This document shows positions 15,476 to 22,831 of a stretch of 32,444 nucleotides of DNA, in pieces. The stretch covers positions 1 to 32,444 of the forward strand of contig JAPKDE010000007.1 in NCBI GenBank assembly GCA_028822675.1. Reading direction: 5' to 3'. The notes under the pieces are model-generated. The model was given only the letters and a program-made list of their open reading frames with translations. It was not told the DNA's origin and did no database searches. The position numbers and the translations under genes are program-made. The DNA comes from Dehalococcoidia bacterium. GTDB lineage: Bacteria > Chloroflexota > Dehalococcoidia > UBA3495. Position 1 is the stretch's first letter, and each line of letters begins with the position of its first letter.

Positions 15476-17305
15476 ATGACAACTACTGATAACGATTTGG
15501 TGGTGGACCCGGTAACACGACAGCTAATCCGAGGCTCGCTCCGGGCTGCCAGACTGGAATGTGAACTGCTTATCGAGCGCACCGCCATGTCTGCGTTCAT
15601 CCGCGAGAAGAAGGACTACCAGGTTAATTTCCTGGACCGCAACGGACACGAGTTGTTTGGCGACGCCATGGGCAGTGATATGGTCGGTTGTGTCTGGGAC
15701 TTCTATCCAGTGGAGGGCATGGCCCCCGGCGACCTGTACTGGTACAACGACCCGTACATGTCCAAGGGCAGCGTCACCCACACTCCAGATATGACTTTCT
15801 TGGCCCCGGTGTTCTTTGAGGGTGAGCCAGTTGCTTACTGCCATTCGTTCGCCCACTTCTGGGATCTGGGCGGCTCCCGGCCTGGCAGCATCGGCCCGGC
15901 CAACACGGAGATATTCCACGAAGGCACTCTCGTCCCACCGATCAAGATCATTGACCAAGGCGAGCTGAACGACGAGGCCTATCGGATCATTCTCAGAAAC
16001 TCCCGCTACCCAGACCTGCTGGAGGGCGACACTAGGGCCCTCATGGCTGCGGCTAAGCGTGCCCAAGAACGCCTGCTGGAGATGTTTGCACGCTTCGGAA
16101 AGGAGACTACTCTGGCCGCGCTGGACGCCGACCAAGTCGACACAGCCAAGATGGTGCGGGAGAAATCTCGGGAAATCATCCCTCAAGGCAGTTTCAGTGT
16201 CAGAGATTACATGGACCACGCCGGTGTCAGTGACCATTGGTACTCGTATCACGTGAAGTTAACACGCGAGGGCGACCGGATCACACTGGACGCCACCGCC
16301 AGCGACGACCAGGCAGACGGTTCCATCAACTTCCTAGCCAGTGACGGCGCTCTGGCAGCCTACTTTGGCCAGTATTTCCATCAGTACGACACATCGCTCT
16401 TGTCCAACCACGGCCTGGTGTCGGCCGTCGACGATGTTCAACTCAGGCAGGGCAGCATCCTGCAGCCAGACTGGCCCGCTGCGTTGGGTTGCCGCGCCCA
16501 CACCTTCACCAAACTGAAGAGTTCTGTGCGGGCGTTGCTGGCTGAGGCGACCGACGGCAAGGTCATGGCCGGCTCGGCGGTCTACGTGATTGCCTACTGG
16601 CGCATGAAGGACTCAGAGACGAATAGCTGGCTGCTCTGCACCGACGGAATCGCAGTGGGCCACGGAGCGCGACCGTTCGCCGACGGCCTGGACGCGATTT
16701 ACAGCCGACACAACGAAAACTACCCCGGCGAGTTCATGGAAATGGAGTACCCTCTGCGCATGGAACGCTATGCCATCGCCATGGACTCGGGCGGCCCCGG
16801 CAAGCTGCGTGGCGGCTGCGGAATCATCCGCGACGTCCGAATCCTGGCCGATGAAGGCACTTTTGGGCTACGTGTTGAGAACAACATCTTCCCAACTTGG
16901 GGTGTGAACGGCGGCATGGGTGGCGGCACCTCAAGGGTGGTTCAAAACCCTGGAACGCCGCAGGAAAAAGAGGTACGGGCCTTTTCCGATGACAACATCT
17001 GGAAAAAGGGCGACTTGGTGCGTGTTTACACGGCCGGCGGCGGCGGATGGGGCGACCCGCTGGAAAGGGAAACAGACCACGTCCTGAACGACGTTCTAGA
17101 CGGTTTTGTCAGCGTTGCAGCGGCTCTAGAGTCGTACGGGGTGGTCATCGATCCAGACACGTTGGTTATCGACGAACGCGCCACCACCGCCGAACGCCAG
17201 GCGTTGGGCGCATCAAGGGGACCAACAAAGTTGTTCCACCGCTTTGAATACTTCGACACCGCCGAAGAAGAGCTGGAATGGGTGGAAAAGAATATTCCTA
17301 GGTAG
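15476..17305 (+). CDS. hyuB: Hydantoinase/oxoprolinase subunit B
   Basis: A 609-residue HyuB-type protein, partner of HyuA. Family blocks are DPVTRQLIRGSLRAARLECE near the start, GDLYWYNDPYMSKGSVTHTPD (split over about 83-103), the FAHFWDLGG region, LLEGDTRALMAA, and the Gly-rich C-terminal GGPGKLRGGCG and TAGGGGWGDPLERE. The subunit carries the metal-dependent amidohydrolase part of the ATP-dependent cyclic-amide hydrolase. An AGGA ribosome site lies before the ATG. The last 15 codons coincide with a repeat whose second copy lies beyond the hicBA cassette, so the 3' end may have been replaced during an insertion; the protein end still looks normal. Confidence 0.92.
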   Translation: MTTTDNDLVVDPVTRQLIRGSLRAARLECELLIERTAMSAFIREKKDYQVNFLDRNGHELFGDAMGSDMVGCVWDFYPVEGMAPGDLYWYNDPYMSKGSVTHTPDMTFLAPVFFEGEPVAYCHSFAHFWDLGGSRPGSIGPANTEIFHEGTLVPPIKIIDQGELNDEAYRIILRNSRYPDLLEGDTRALMAAAKRAQERLLEMFARFGKETTLAALDADQVDTAKMVREKSREIIPQGSFSVRDYMDHAGVSDHWYSYHVKLTREGDRITLDATASDDQADGSINFLASDGALAAYFGQYFHQYDTSLLSNHGLVSAVDDVQLRQGSILQPDWPAALGCRAHTFTKLKSSVRALLAEATDGKVMAGSAVYVIAYWRMKDSETNSWLLCTDGIAVGHGARPFADGLDAIYSRHNENYPGEFMEMEYPLRMERYAIAMDSGGPGKLRGGCGIIRDVRILADEGTFGLRVENNIFPTWGVNGGMGGGTSRVVQNPGTPQEKEVRAFSDDNIWKKGDLVRVYTAGGGGWGDPLERETDHVLNDVLDGFVSVAAALESYGVVIDPDTLVIDERATTAERQALGASRGPTKLFHRFEYFDTAEEELEWVEKNIPR

Positions 17306-17315
17306 GGGAAGGCTA
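17261..17315 (+). repeat. Direct repeat copy A: 3' end of hyuB
   Basis: 55 bases that are 50/55 identical to copy B at 18197-18251. It covers the last 14 sense codons of hyuB (AEEELEWVEKNIPR), the TAG stop and ten bases after it. It marks the left edge of the hicBA cassette. Confidence 0.85.
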
Positions 17316-17338
17316 CATGCCTGGGGCAACGGCACCGA

Positions 17339-17566
17339 TTACTGTTGCTGGTATAGCTCCCAAAACTCATCGCGTGTCAGCCCTGCATCTCTGATCAATG
17401 CTCTTAGCAAGCCTCTACCAAGTTCGCGATGCCTTGGCACCGTGACTCGACGATTGTCTGAATTCAGCAAAACCATGTGGCTTCCTTGTGTGTAATCCCA
17501 GGTGAATCCTGCTTGAACTAGTATTCGCACAAGGTCATCGCCGGAAATCACCGGCAGTCGGACCAC
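17339..17566 (-). CDS. hicA: HicA-type toxin (mRNA interferase)
   Basis: A 75-residue HicA/YcfA protein with a double-stranded-RNA-binding-like fold. Key segments are ISGDDLVRILVQAGF (7-21), the catalytic His30 in QGSHMVL, and RRVTVPRHRELGRGLLRALI (39-58). HicA cleaves mRNA when not held by HicB. I choose the GTG at 17564-17566, which shares its G with the TAG stop of hicB (TAGTG) and has GGAAG upstream, giving coupled translation; a TTG start at 17593 would overlap hicB by 28 bases. The order antitoxin then toxin is the less common hicBA order. It is convergent with hyuB, 33 bases from its stop. Confidence 0.88.
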   Translation of the reverse strand: MVRLPVISGDDLVRILVQAGFTWDYTQGSHMVLLNSDNRRVTVPRHRELGRGLLRALIRDAGLTRDEFWELYQQQ

Positions 17567-18099
17567 TAGAGAGCTACTTCCACGACTTCCCAATTCTCGT
17601 TGGGTATGGCCTCCCCGTGTTTCTGCATACTCGCCAAGTATCCCTTAATAGCTTGAGCGATGTTATTCAGAGCTTCGTCACGAGTCCGTCCTTGGCTATG
17701 ACATCCAGACAGCGTGGGGCAACTGGAGACGTAGAAGCCGTCCTCGTCAGTCTCCACGGTGACAGCAAATCGCAGTGATCCTTGAGTCTTCTCTAGGAGA
17801 CCCGCATCCGCAACCAACAAAGACCCAGGACTGAACTGGAACCTCTGGCTCCTCGGCCTAAATTCTTGTACTTGGAAATTTAATTTCCTGAGGATGCTGA
17901 GGGCGTTTTGGGCGGTAATCTCAGCGTGACTTAGGCCGGTGACATTGGCAATCAATTGCTTAATCGGATAACGTCCGCCTTCCAGGGTGACGAAATACCT
18001 GTGCCTTTTGTCGGGTCGCTCTGGCGCAACTCCATTGACGCCTGCTACGACTCTATCCCTGGTTATTTCGAAATCATTTTCGGAGAAATTGAAAATCAT
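17566..18099 (-). CDS. hicB: HicB-type antitoxin with an extra N-terminal domain
   Basis: A 177-residue protein. The C-terminal HicB fold is at about 109-165 (FAVTVETDEDGFYVSSCP, LSGCHSQGRTRDEALNNI, AIKGYLASM), a partial RNase-H-like fold that blocks HicA. Unusually, residues about 10-76 form another domain: RYFVTLEGGRYPIKQLI then ANVTGLSHAEITAQNA and ILRKLNFQV. This resembles the N-terminal head domain of ScoMcrA-type restriction proteins and proteins annotated with that domain, an identification from memory. No C-terminal HTH or ribbon-helix-helix is evident, so the N-terminal part may be the DNA-contacting or effector module. The ATG has AAGGAC upstream. The gene overlaps hicA by one base and sits inside the repeat-bounded cassette. 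Confidence 0.85.
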   Translation of the reverse strand: MIFNFSENDFEITRDRVVAGVNGVAPERPDKRHRYFVTLEGGRYPIKQLIANVTGLSHAEITAQNALSILRKLNFQVQEFRPRSQRFQFSPGSLLVADAGLLEKTQGSLRFAVTVETDEDGFYVSSCPTLSGCHSQGRTRDEALNNIAQAIKGYLASMQKHGEAIPNENWEVVEVAL

Positions 18100-18137
18100 C
18101 GATAGAATGCGTCCTTCTTTAATCTAATCTATATTCT

Positions 18138-18172
18138 ATCTAGATTCTTCCATGTCACTGGAATTATGTCAA
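18138..18172 (-). promoter_or_regulatory. hicBA promoter with overlapping palindrome
   Basis: On the minus strand a perfect TTGACA (18167-18172) and AAGAAT (18144-18149) are 17 bases apart. An 8-base palindrome ATCTAGAT (18138-18145) overlaps the -10 and start region, and AATCTA (18121-18126) with TAGATT (18141-18146) form a wider inverted repeat. Toxin-antitoxin operons are usually autoregulated at such sites; that use here is inference. Confidence 0.5.
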
Positions 18173-18196
18173 TGCGGTAAGCGAAGGCCAAAGTTA

Positions 18197-18251
18197 GCCG
18201 AAGAAGAGCTGGAATGGATGGAGAAGAACATCCCCAGGTAGGGGAAGGCTA
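18197..18251 (+). repeat. Direct repeat copy B: diverged hyuB 3' end
   Basis: The second copy of the 55-base hyuB terminal segment, encoding AEEELEWMEKNIPR and stop. It differs from copy A at five positions, four of them silent third-codon changes (GAA/GAG, AAT/AAC, ATT/ATC, CCT/CCC) and one Val/Met. Homology stops sharply at its left edge and right after GGCTA. It is untranslated here and lies 13 bases from the stop of the acyl-CoA synthetase gene. Confidence 0.85.
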
Positions 18252-18264
18252 GTCAACCATAATC

Positions 18265-19842
18265 TTACGAACCGGCTACTCGGCGGCCTTGGCCCTCCCA
18301 GTATGGTTCTCGCAATTCCCGCTTGAGCACCTTGCCTGAGCCGTTTCTGGGCAGGGTTGCGATGAAGTCTACCGACTTGGGAAGCTCAAAGCCTCCCACC
18401 TGGCCGCGGCAATGTTGTATGGGTTCGTTTTCGGTGGCTGATGCGCCCTCGCGCAATTGGGCCACCGCTTTCACTGCCTCACCCCACTGCGGGTCTGGAA
18501 TCCCAATAACCGCCGCATCGGCGACGGCCGGGTGCTTGAATAGGACTTCTTCTATCACCCTGGGATAAACGTTTTCTCCGGCCGACACGATCATGTCCTT
18601 GACTCGGTCTTGGACGTAAAGATAACCCTCATCATCAAGGGTTCCGGCATCACAGCTGTGCAGTCAGCCGCCACGCATCGTCTCTGCGGTCGCCTCTGGT
18701 AGGTTCCAATATGCCTTCATCATCTGAGGGCCTCGGACACAGATCTCTCCCATAGTCCCGTTGGGAACCTGGTTATCGTCTTCATCTACTATCCGCAGGT
18801 CTGTACCCAGGGCCGCCCGTCCCGCAGAGAGCAGCAACTCCGGTCGACCGTTCAACGCCATGCGATGGTCGGCTGCGGTCATGATAGTCGCGATTGGGGA
18901 TAGTTCGGTCTGGCCGTAGACCTGAACAAAGTCGCAGTTGAACACCTCCAGACCCCTGGAAAGTGTCTCCTCGGCGATGAGAGACGCTCCGTAGGCGATA
19001 ATTTCAAGGTCAGTGAATTTGCGTTGATCAACGTCTGGAACTGCGATCAAACAAGCTTGGATCATCTCAGGAACCAATATGGCCCAATTGATCTTTTCTT
19101 CGTCCAGGGTTTTGACGACTTCAGCCGGGTCGGAAATTTCGTGAATTATCAGACAGCCGCCTTGGTATAAAGCATAAAAACCGTTGAATGCCCCGGCGAT
19201 ATGATAAAGAGGCGCGGCAACCAGTGTCCGGTGGCCCGGAGACATGGGAATATCAGGGGCGAACTGTACCAGGTTAGAGGTCAGAGAATCATGGGTGAGA
19301 ATGACTCCTTTGGGGTGCCCGGTAGTCCCGCTGGTATACATTTGGAAAATGTCGTCGTTGGCTGAGATTTCCTCTAAAGGTGCCGAATCTGATTGGGCAT
19401 TGACCCAAGTATCAAAATCCGTCCATTCTTCGGAACTATTCCCCCTGTTAGACGCACCCACCGACACGAATTGGTCAACAATCTCAAGTTCTTCCCGCAC
19501 ACCATCCACGCTTTCCAGATACTCACTGGACACCATCAGCATTTTTGACTGTGAATCGTTGATGATATAGGCCAACTCATTTGGAGCCAGCCTATAGTTC
19601 AGTGGCACGGGAACCACACCTGACCTGGCGCCTGCGTAGTACATGTACATGTATTCGATGCTGTTTTTGGAAAGGAAGGCGACTCGGTCTCCTTTGTTGA
19701 GACCGGCACTGGTAAATGCGTTGGCCAATTGGTTAATCCGCTTGCTGGCCTCGCTATATGTAACCGTTCAATCTCCCATAACAGCAAATTCCGAGTCCGG
19801 ACGCTCCCGAGCGTAAAAATCAAGAAAATCGTGAAGACGCAT
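18265..19842 (-). pseudogene. Acyl-CoA synthetase (AMP-binding) with two in-frame TGA codons
   Basis: Read from the ATG at 19842 (preceded by AGAGGGA) to the TAA at 18265, this gives a 525-codon fatty-acid/acyl-CoA ligase of normal length in one frame. ANL-family motifs are YTSGTTGHPKG (ATP loop), YGQTELSP, the hinge region DRVKDMIVSAGENVYP, and the C-terminal catalytic Lys in GSGKVLKREL. Codon 25 is TGA (19768-19770), between VMGD and TVTYSEA. Codon 393 is TGA (18664-18666), exactly where the family has the conserved Trp of GW-LHTGD. Next to it the usual TGD reads SCD. There are no frameshifts. Intact pieces could be translated from internal starts at 19728 and 18594, but neither would be a full enzyme. 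Most likely a young pseudogene. Confidence 0.8.
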
Positions 19843-19988
19843 AAAAATCCCTCTCAAATCCGGCTGAGTACTTGGTCTTAGTTGGAGGCACAACCGCAAA
19901 CGATACGAAACATTACCATATCGTAGTGGGATACGAACAGGTCGGACTTTTCAGCATTTACACGTAGCGTGGGGTTACGTAAAGGAGA

Positions 19989-21107
19989 CTATTTGGTGAA
20001 AGTATGCTCGCAGTTCTTAATCAGAGACTGGGTTGGCGGGTCCCACTGGCCTAGGCAGATGCTCTCCAGGACCAGATTGCCCTTGGCGTTGATTGAAAAT
20101 GTGCCGGTACCCTGTCCATCTGGTGCCACCTGGTTGGCACCGTCTGCAGTTAGTTCAATGTCTCCGATGGCCAGGTCACCGGCGGTCACTTCAAATGTGT
20201 AGAAGCCCCAGTAGTCTTGGTAGTGGCCATAGGGGTTGATGGTCACAGCAAACTCGCCATCAGACGTAAGCAGCAGGCGGTTGACGTTGCCGGTGTCCAA
20301 CTCAGTCCAAACACCAACCATTGGGCTCTCGTCCGCTGAGTAGACCGTCACGGTCTTGGAGATCACAAACGCACCAATGTCGGCGGTTACTGTGAACTTC
20401 GAGCCCACCTGCGCATCATCACTGATGGTCACTAGACCTGTTTCTGGCTCAATGCTAGCGTCTATGGGCGGACTGACCGACCACTCCACGGGGGTTACAA
20501 CCTCCAACAATTCGGCACACCGAAGGCAAGACGGACCGGCAAGCACCATTCTGGATGTCTCACCAGTTTGCATATCGTTTTGCCCAACCAGCACCAGGCT
20601 GGTCGCTGCAAATTCGATTTCATCCAGCACTAAGAAACGGCTGCTGGTCATTGAGTAGTACCAGGCCATTGGAGGCCCGCTTTGCAGCACGGCGGCCGGC
20701 AAGGGGGCCAGGTTGAAGTCCAAGACGTCACCGCCCGCTACAACCAACACAGTGTTCTGAAAACAACCGTAGGCAACACATTGGGGCGTGACAGTAACCG
20801 TGTAATCGCCGTCAGGCACGTTGGTAAGTAGAAACGCCCCCAGAGGATCAATGTTTATTGTTCTACCGGAAGGTTCCAACGTCAGCGTCCCGCCTTCTAA
20901 AAAGCTGGTGCTGCTGTCGAGCACCACACCGCTAACGTTGTAGGAAGGGATGACCGTGGTAGGCGTTGGTGGAATCGGGGTCGACTGAATGGGGAATGGG
21001 GTTGATGTGGGCAAAACAGGGGTAGCATCTTTGCTTCCGCCCCCGCAGGCAACGATCAAGACTACCAAAGACCCCAATAACATCAGTATAAATAGTTTCA
21101 GATCCAT
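19989..21107 (-). CDS. Predicted lipoprotein with carboxypeptidase-regulatory-like domain
   Basis: A 372-residue secreted lipoprotein. Residues 1-21 are a lipoprotein signal with hydrophobic core and lipobox IVAC (Cys21) followed by GGGS. A Thr/Pro-rich linker (about 28-54) leads to a beta-sandwich of the carboxypeptidase-regulatory (CarboxypepD_reg) type, about 56-115 (VSGVVLDSSTSFLEGGTLTL ... VPDGDYTVTVTP). An Ig-like part with DDAQVGSKFTVTADI follows, and a C-terminal beta-rich domain starts at GVWTELDTG. It is probably anchored at the outer face of the cell. No catalytic motif is seen. It is a single gene downstream of tRNA-Ile. Chloroflexota encode many such Thr/Pro-linker lipoproteins, but the role of this one is unknown. 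Confidence 0.8.
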   Translation of the reverse strand: MDLKLFILMLLGSLVVLIVACGGGSKDATPVLPTSTPFPIQSTPIPPTPTTVIPSYNVSGVVLDSSTSFLEGGTLTLEPSGRTINIDPLGAFLLTNVPDGDYTVTVTPQCVAYGCFQNTVLVVAGGDVLDFNLAPLPAAVLQSGPPMAWYYSMTSSRFLVLDEIEFAATSLVLVGQNDMQTGETSRMVLAGPSCLRCAELLEVVTPVEWSVSPPIDASIEPETGLVTISDDAQVGSKFTVTADIGAFVISKTVTVYSADESPMVGVWTELDTGNVNRLLLTSDGEFAVTINPYGHYQDYWGFYTFEVTAGDLAIGDIELTADGANQVAPDGQGTGTFSINAKGNLVLESICLGQWDPPTQSLIKNCEHTFTK

Positions 21108-21157
21108 CTTCCCTCACACATCGTCCCTTAGTCCCAGCCTTGGTCTTGGATATTAAA

Positions 21158-21185
21158 TTGCCCCGGCCATAAATGGCTGGGGCAA
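21158..21185 (-). terminator. Terminator-like hairpin downstream of tRNA-Ile
   Basis: A 12-bp stem with one G-T wobble (TTGCCCCGGCCA 21158-21169, TGGCTGGGGCAA 21174-21185) and a four-base loop. On the minus strand it starts 15 bases after the encoded CCA of the tRNA and is followed by TTTAAT. It probably ends the tRNA transcript; the T run is short. Confidence 0.55.
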
Positions 21186-21202
21186 AGTTTTATACATAAT
21201 GG

Positions 21203-21276
21203 TGGGCCTGGATGGACTCGAACCAACGACCTCGGTCTTATCAGGACCGCGCTCTAGCCGCCTGAGCTACAGGCCC
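21203..21276 (-). tRNA. tRNA-Ile(GAT)
   Basis: On the minus strand a full cloverleaf is seen: acceptor GGGCCTG pairs with CAGGCCC, the D arm has AGCTCAGGCGG, the anticodon loop is CTGATAA with anticodon GAT (21240-21242), and the T arm contains GGTTCGAGTCC. The discriminator is A and a CCA end is encoded (21200-21202). The 74-base length excludes CCA. Confidence 0.96.
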
Positions 21277-21309
21277 ACATTGTGGGTCATGGCCAAAAGC
21301 CACTTCAGG

Positions 21310-21338
21310 ATTATAGCGACTGACAGAGGCACGGGCAA
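21310..21338 (-). promoter_or_regulatory. Promoter of tRNA-Ile
   Basis: On the minus strand TTGCCC (21333-21338) and a perfect TATAAT (21310-21315) are 17 bases apart. Transcription would start about 27 bases before the mature tRNA 5' end. Confidence 0.75.
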
Positions 21339-21341
21339 GCA

Positions 21342-21373
21342 AAACCAAGAAACCAAAAAACCAAAAAACCAAA
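21342..21373. repeat. Short tandem repeat, four 8-base units
   Basis: Four tandem units of AAACCAAA, the first with a final G, lie between the end of the MscS gene and the tRNA promoter. They are too short and without spacers to be a CRISPR. Length variation by slippage is likely. Confidence 0.7.
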
Positions 21374-21418
21374 ATTTCTCCGCCAACCCCCCAGACAAAA
21401 CGCGGCTTCGCCGCCCGC

Positions 21419-22702
21419 CTAGCCGGGGCCGTCGGGGCCATCCGCCCCCCCCATTGGGCTTTCTCCGCCGCCGGGTGGGACGCCGCCAATGTCGGGGCCT
21501 CCTTCCTCAGTTAGATGCAATTCTCCGGGAGGTCGGGCGTGGCGAGGTGGGCGGGACGGAGCTGCCGGAGAATTGGCTGCGGTAGAAGTTGCGCCAACCA
21601 TGTCGGGGGTGAATCCGTCTGGAAACTGCAGAGTGCGCACCGGGTAGTTGATGACGATGTCTTCTTCTCTGAAACGGCGATGCAGATTTTTAATCAAAGC
21701 CGATTGCAGGTTGAAGCTGGCGAGGCGGTCTCGGGCCTGCATGAAAAGCCAGAAATCCACGTTGGACTCGCCAAAGGCGTCAAAGGCAAACCAAGAACCG
21801 TAGGACCGGATTGCGTTTTGGTCATTCGTCACCAGGTCGTCCATCACCTCTCGGCAGATGTCTTCCACGTGATCCAGGTCACTGTCGTAACTCACACCGC
21901 AGGTCACATAGACGTTGACCGCCGGAACCGGTTGCTGGTAGTTGGTGATGATCGTCTCGGCGAAACGGGCGTTGGGCACAACCACCAGGTTGTTGCCCCA
22001 GGTGCGGATGCGGGTGCTCCGCCAACCGACCTCCACCACGTACCCGGCCATGCCGCTCTCAAGCTCAATGTAGTCTCCAGTGGCAATAACACCCTCGGTC
22101 ATCACGTAGGTACCCGCGAACAGGTTGGCGAGAGTCGGCTGAATTGCCAGGGCGACAGCCAAACCACCCAGACCAAGACCGGCGATCAGGGGGCTAATGT
22201 TGATGTCCATCACATCCAACACCAGCAGCGCGCCGATGCCGTAGATGACCACGCCGCCCACTCGACGTATCAGCGGGAAGAGTCGCAGGTCCACTATGTG
22301 GTTGGCACGGGAGGCCAACGACGCAAGATACCAATCGATGGCGCTGGAGAGTAGCCCAACCACCACCAATATGCCGATGACAACGCCAACTGCGCTGGCA
22401 ATGGTGTCGGTCCGGTCTTGCTGTCCGCCGGTCAGATCCAACCCAATGGTCAGCCCCAGATAGACTCCCAGCGTCACGATTCCCAAGGAGAGGGGCCAGC
22501 GGGCTGACTTCACCAAACGGGAGTCCAGGTCAGTGGGGGTCAATTGGGTAAATTTTATAATCAGGGGAAAGAGTAACTTGTGGAACAAAAATGCCACCAC
22601 AAGACCGATTGCAACGATGACGGCGGCGGTGGCGGGGTCCAACCACTCTGGGTCGCCCAGTCCGAAACGGGCTAATATGGGTTCCACCAAGTTGGGCTCC
22701 AT
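21419..22702 (-). CDS. MscS-family mechanosensitive channel
   Basis: A 427-residue small-conductance mechanosensitive channel homologue. Four or so membrane helices occupy about residues 22-195 (AAVIVAIGLVVAFLF, LSLGIVTLGVYLGLTIG, VGVVIGILVVVGLLSSAI, and the pore-lining region with GLGLGGLAVALAI). The MscS beta domain follows, with GDYIELESGMAGYVVEVGWRS split over about 216-236 and NLVVVPNARFAETIITNY. A C-terminal alpha/beta part runs to about 375. The last 50 residues are a Pro/Gly-rich disordered tail not typical of MscS. Such channels release solutes on osmotic downshock. It is on the same strand as sirtuin and pcm but 129 bases away. Confidence 0.9.
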   Translation of the reverse strand: MEPNLVEPILARFGLGDPEWLDPATAAVIVAIGLVVAFLFHKLLFPLIIKFTQLTPTDLDSRLVKSARWPLSLGIVTLGVYLGLTIGLDLTGGQQDRTDTIASAVGVVIGILVVVGLLSSAIDWYLASLASRANHIVDLRLFPLIRRVGGVVIYGIGALLVLDVMDINISPLIAGLGLGGLAVALAIQPTLANLFAGTYVMTEGVIATGDYIELESGMAGYVVEVGWRSTRIRTWGNNLVVVPNARFAETIITNYQQPVPAVNVYVTCGVSYDSDLDHVEDICREVMDDLVTNDQNAIRSYGSWFAFDAFGESNVDFWLFMQARDRLASFNLQSALIKNLHRRFREEDIVINYPVRTLQFPDGFTPDMVGATSTAANSPAAPSRPPRHARPPGELHLTEEGGPDIGGVPPGGGESPMGGADGPDGPG

Positions 22703-22831
22703 TAAAAGGGGCTAATACTTAAGCTAAATGCACTGTGTTCTCGGCCAAAGGGGGCCAATTCTAACCGTGGATGCGCCGCATAATCCGACAGTTAACGCCT
22801 GATTACAGCGTCAAAATTATAACATATAGGC

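Noticed and set aside
15524..16252. Minus-strand 242-codon open frame inside hyuB
   Set aside because: It lies fully within a recognised HyuB sequence and reads as a shadow of it.
21342..21373. AAACCAAA tandem units as a CRISPR or iteron array
   Set aside because: Only four 8-base units without spacers, no cas or rep genes; a simple sequence repeat.
21515..22354. Plus-strand 279-codon open frame inside the MscS gene
   Set aside because: The minus-strand frame carries clear membrane helices and MscS motifs; the plus frame is His/Val-rich with no family sign.
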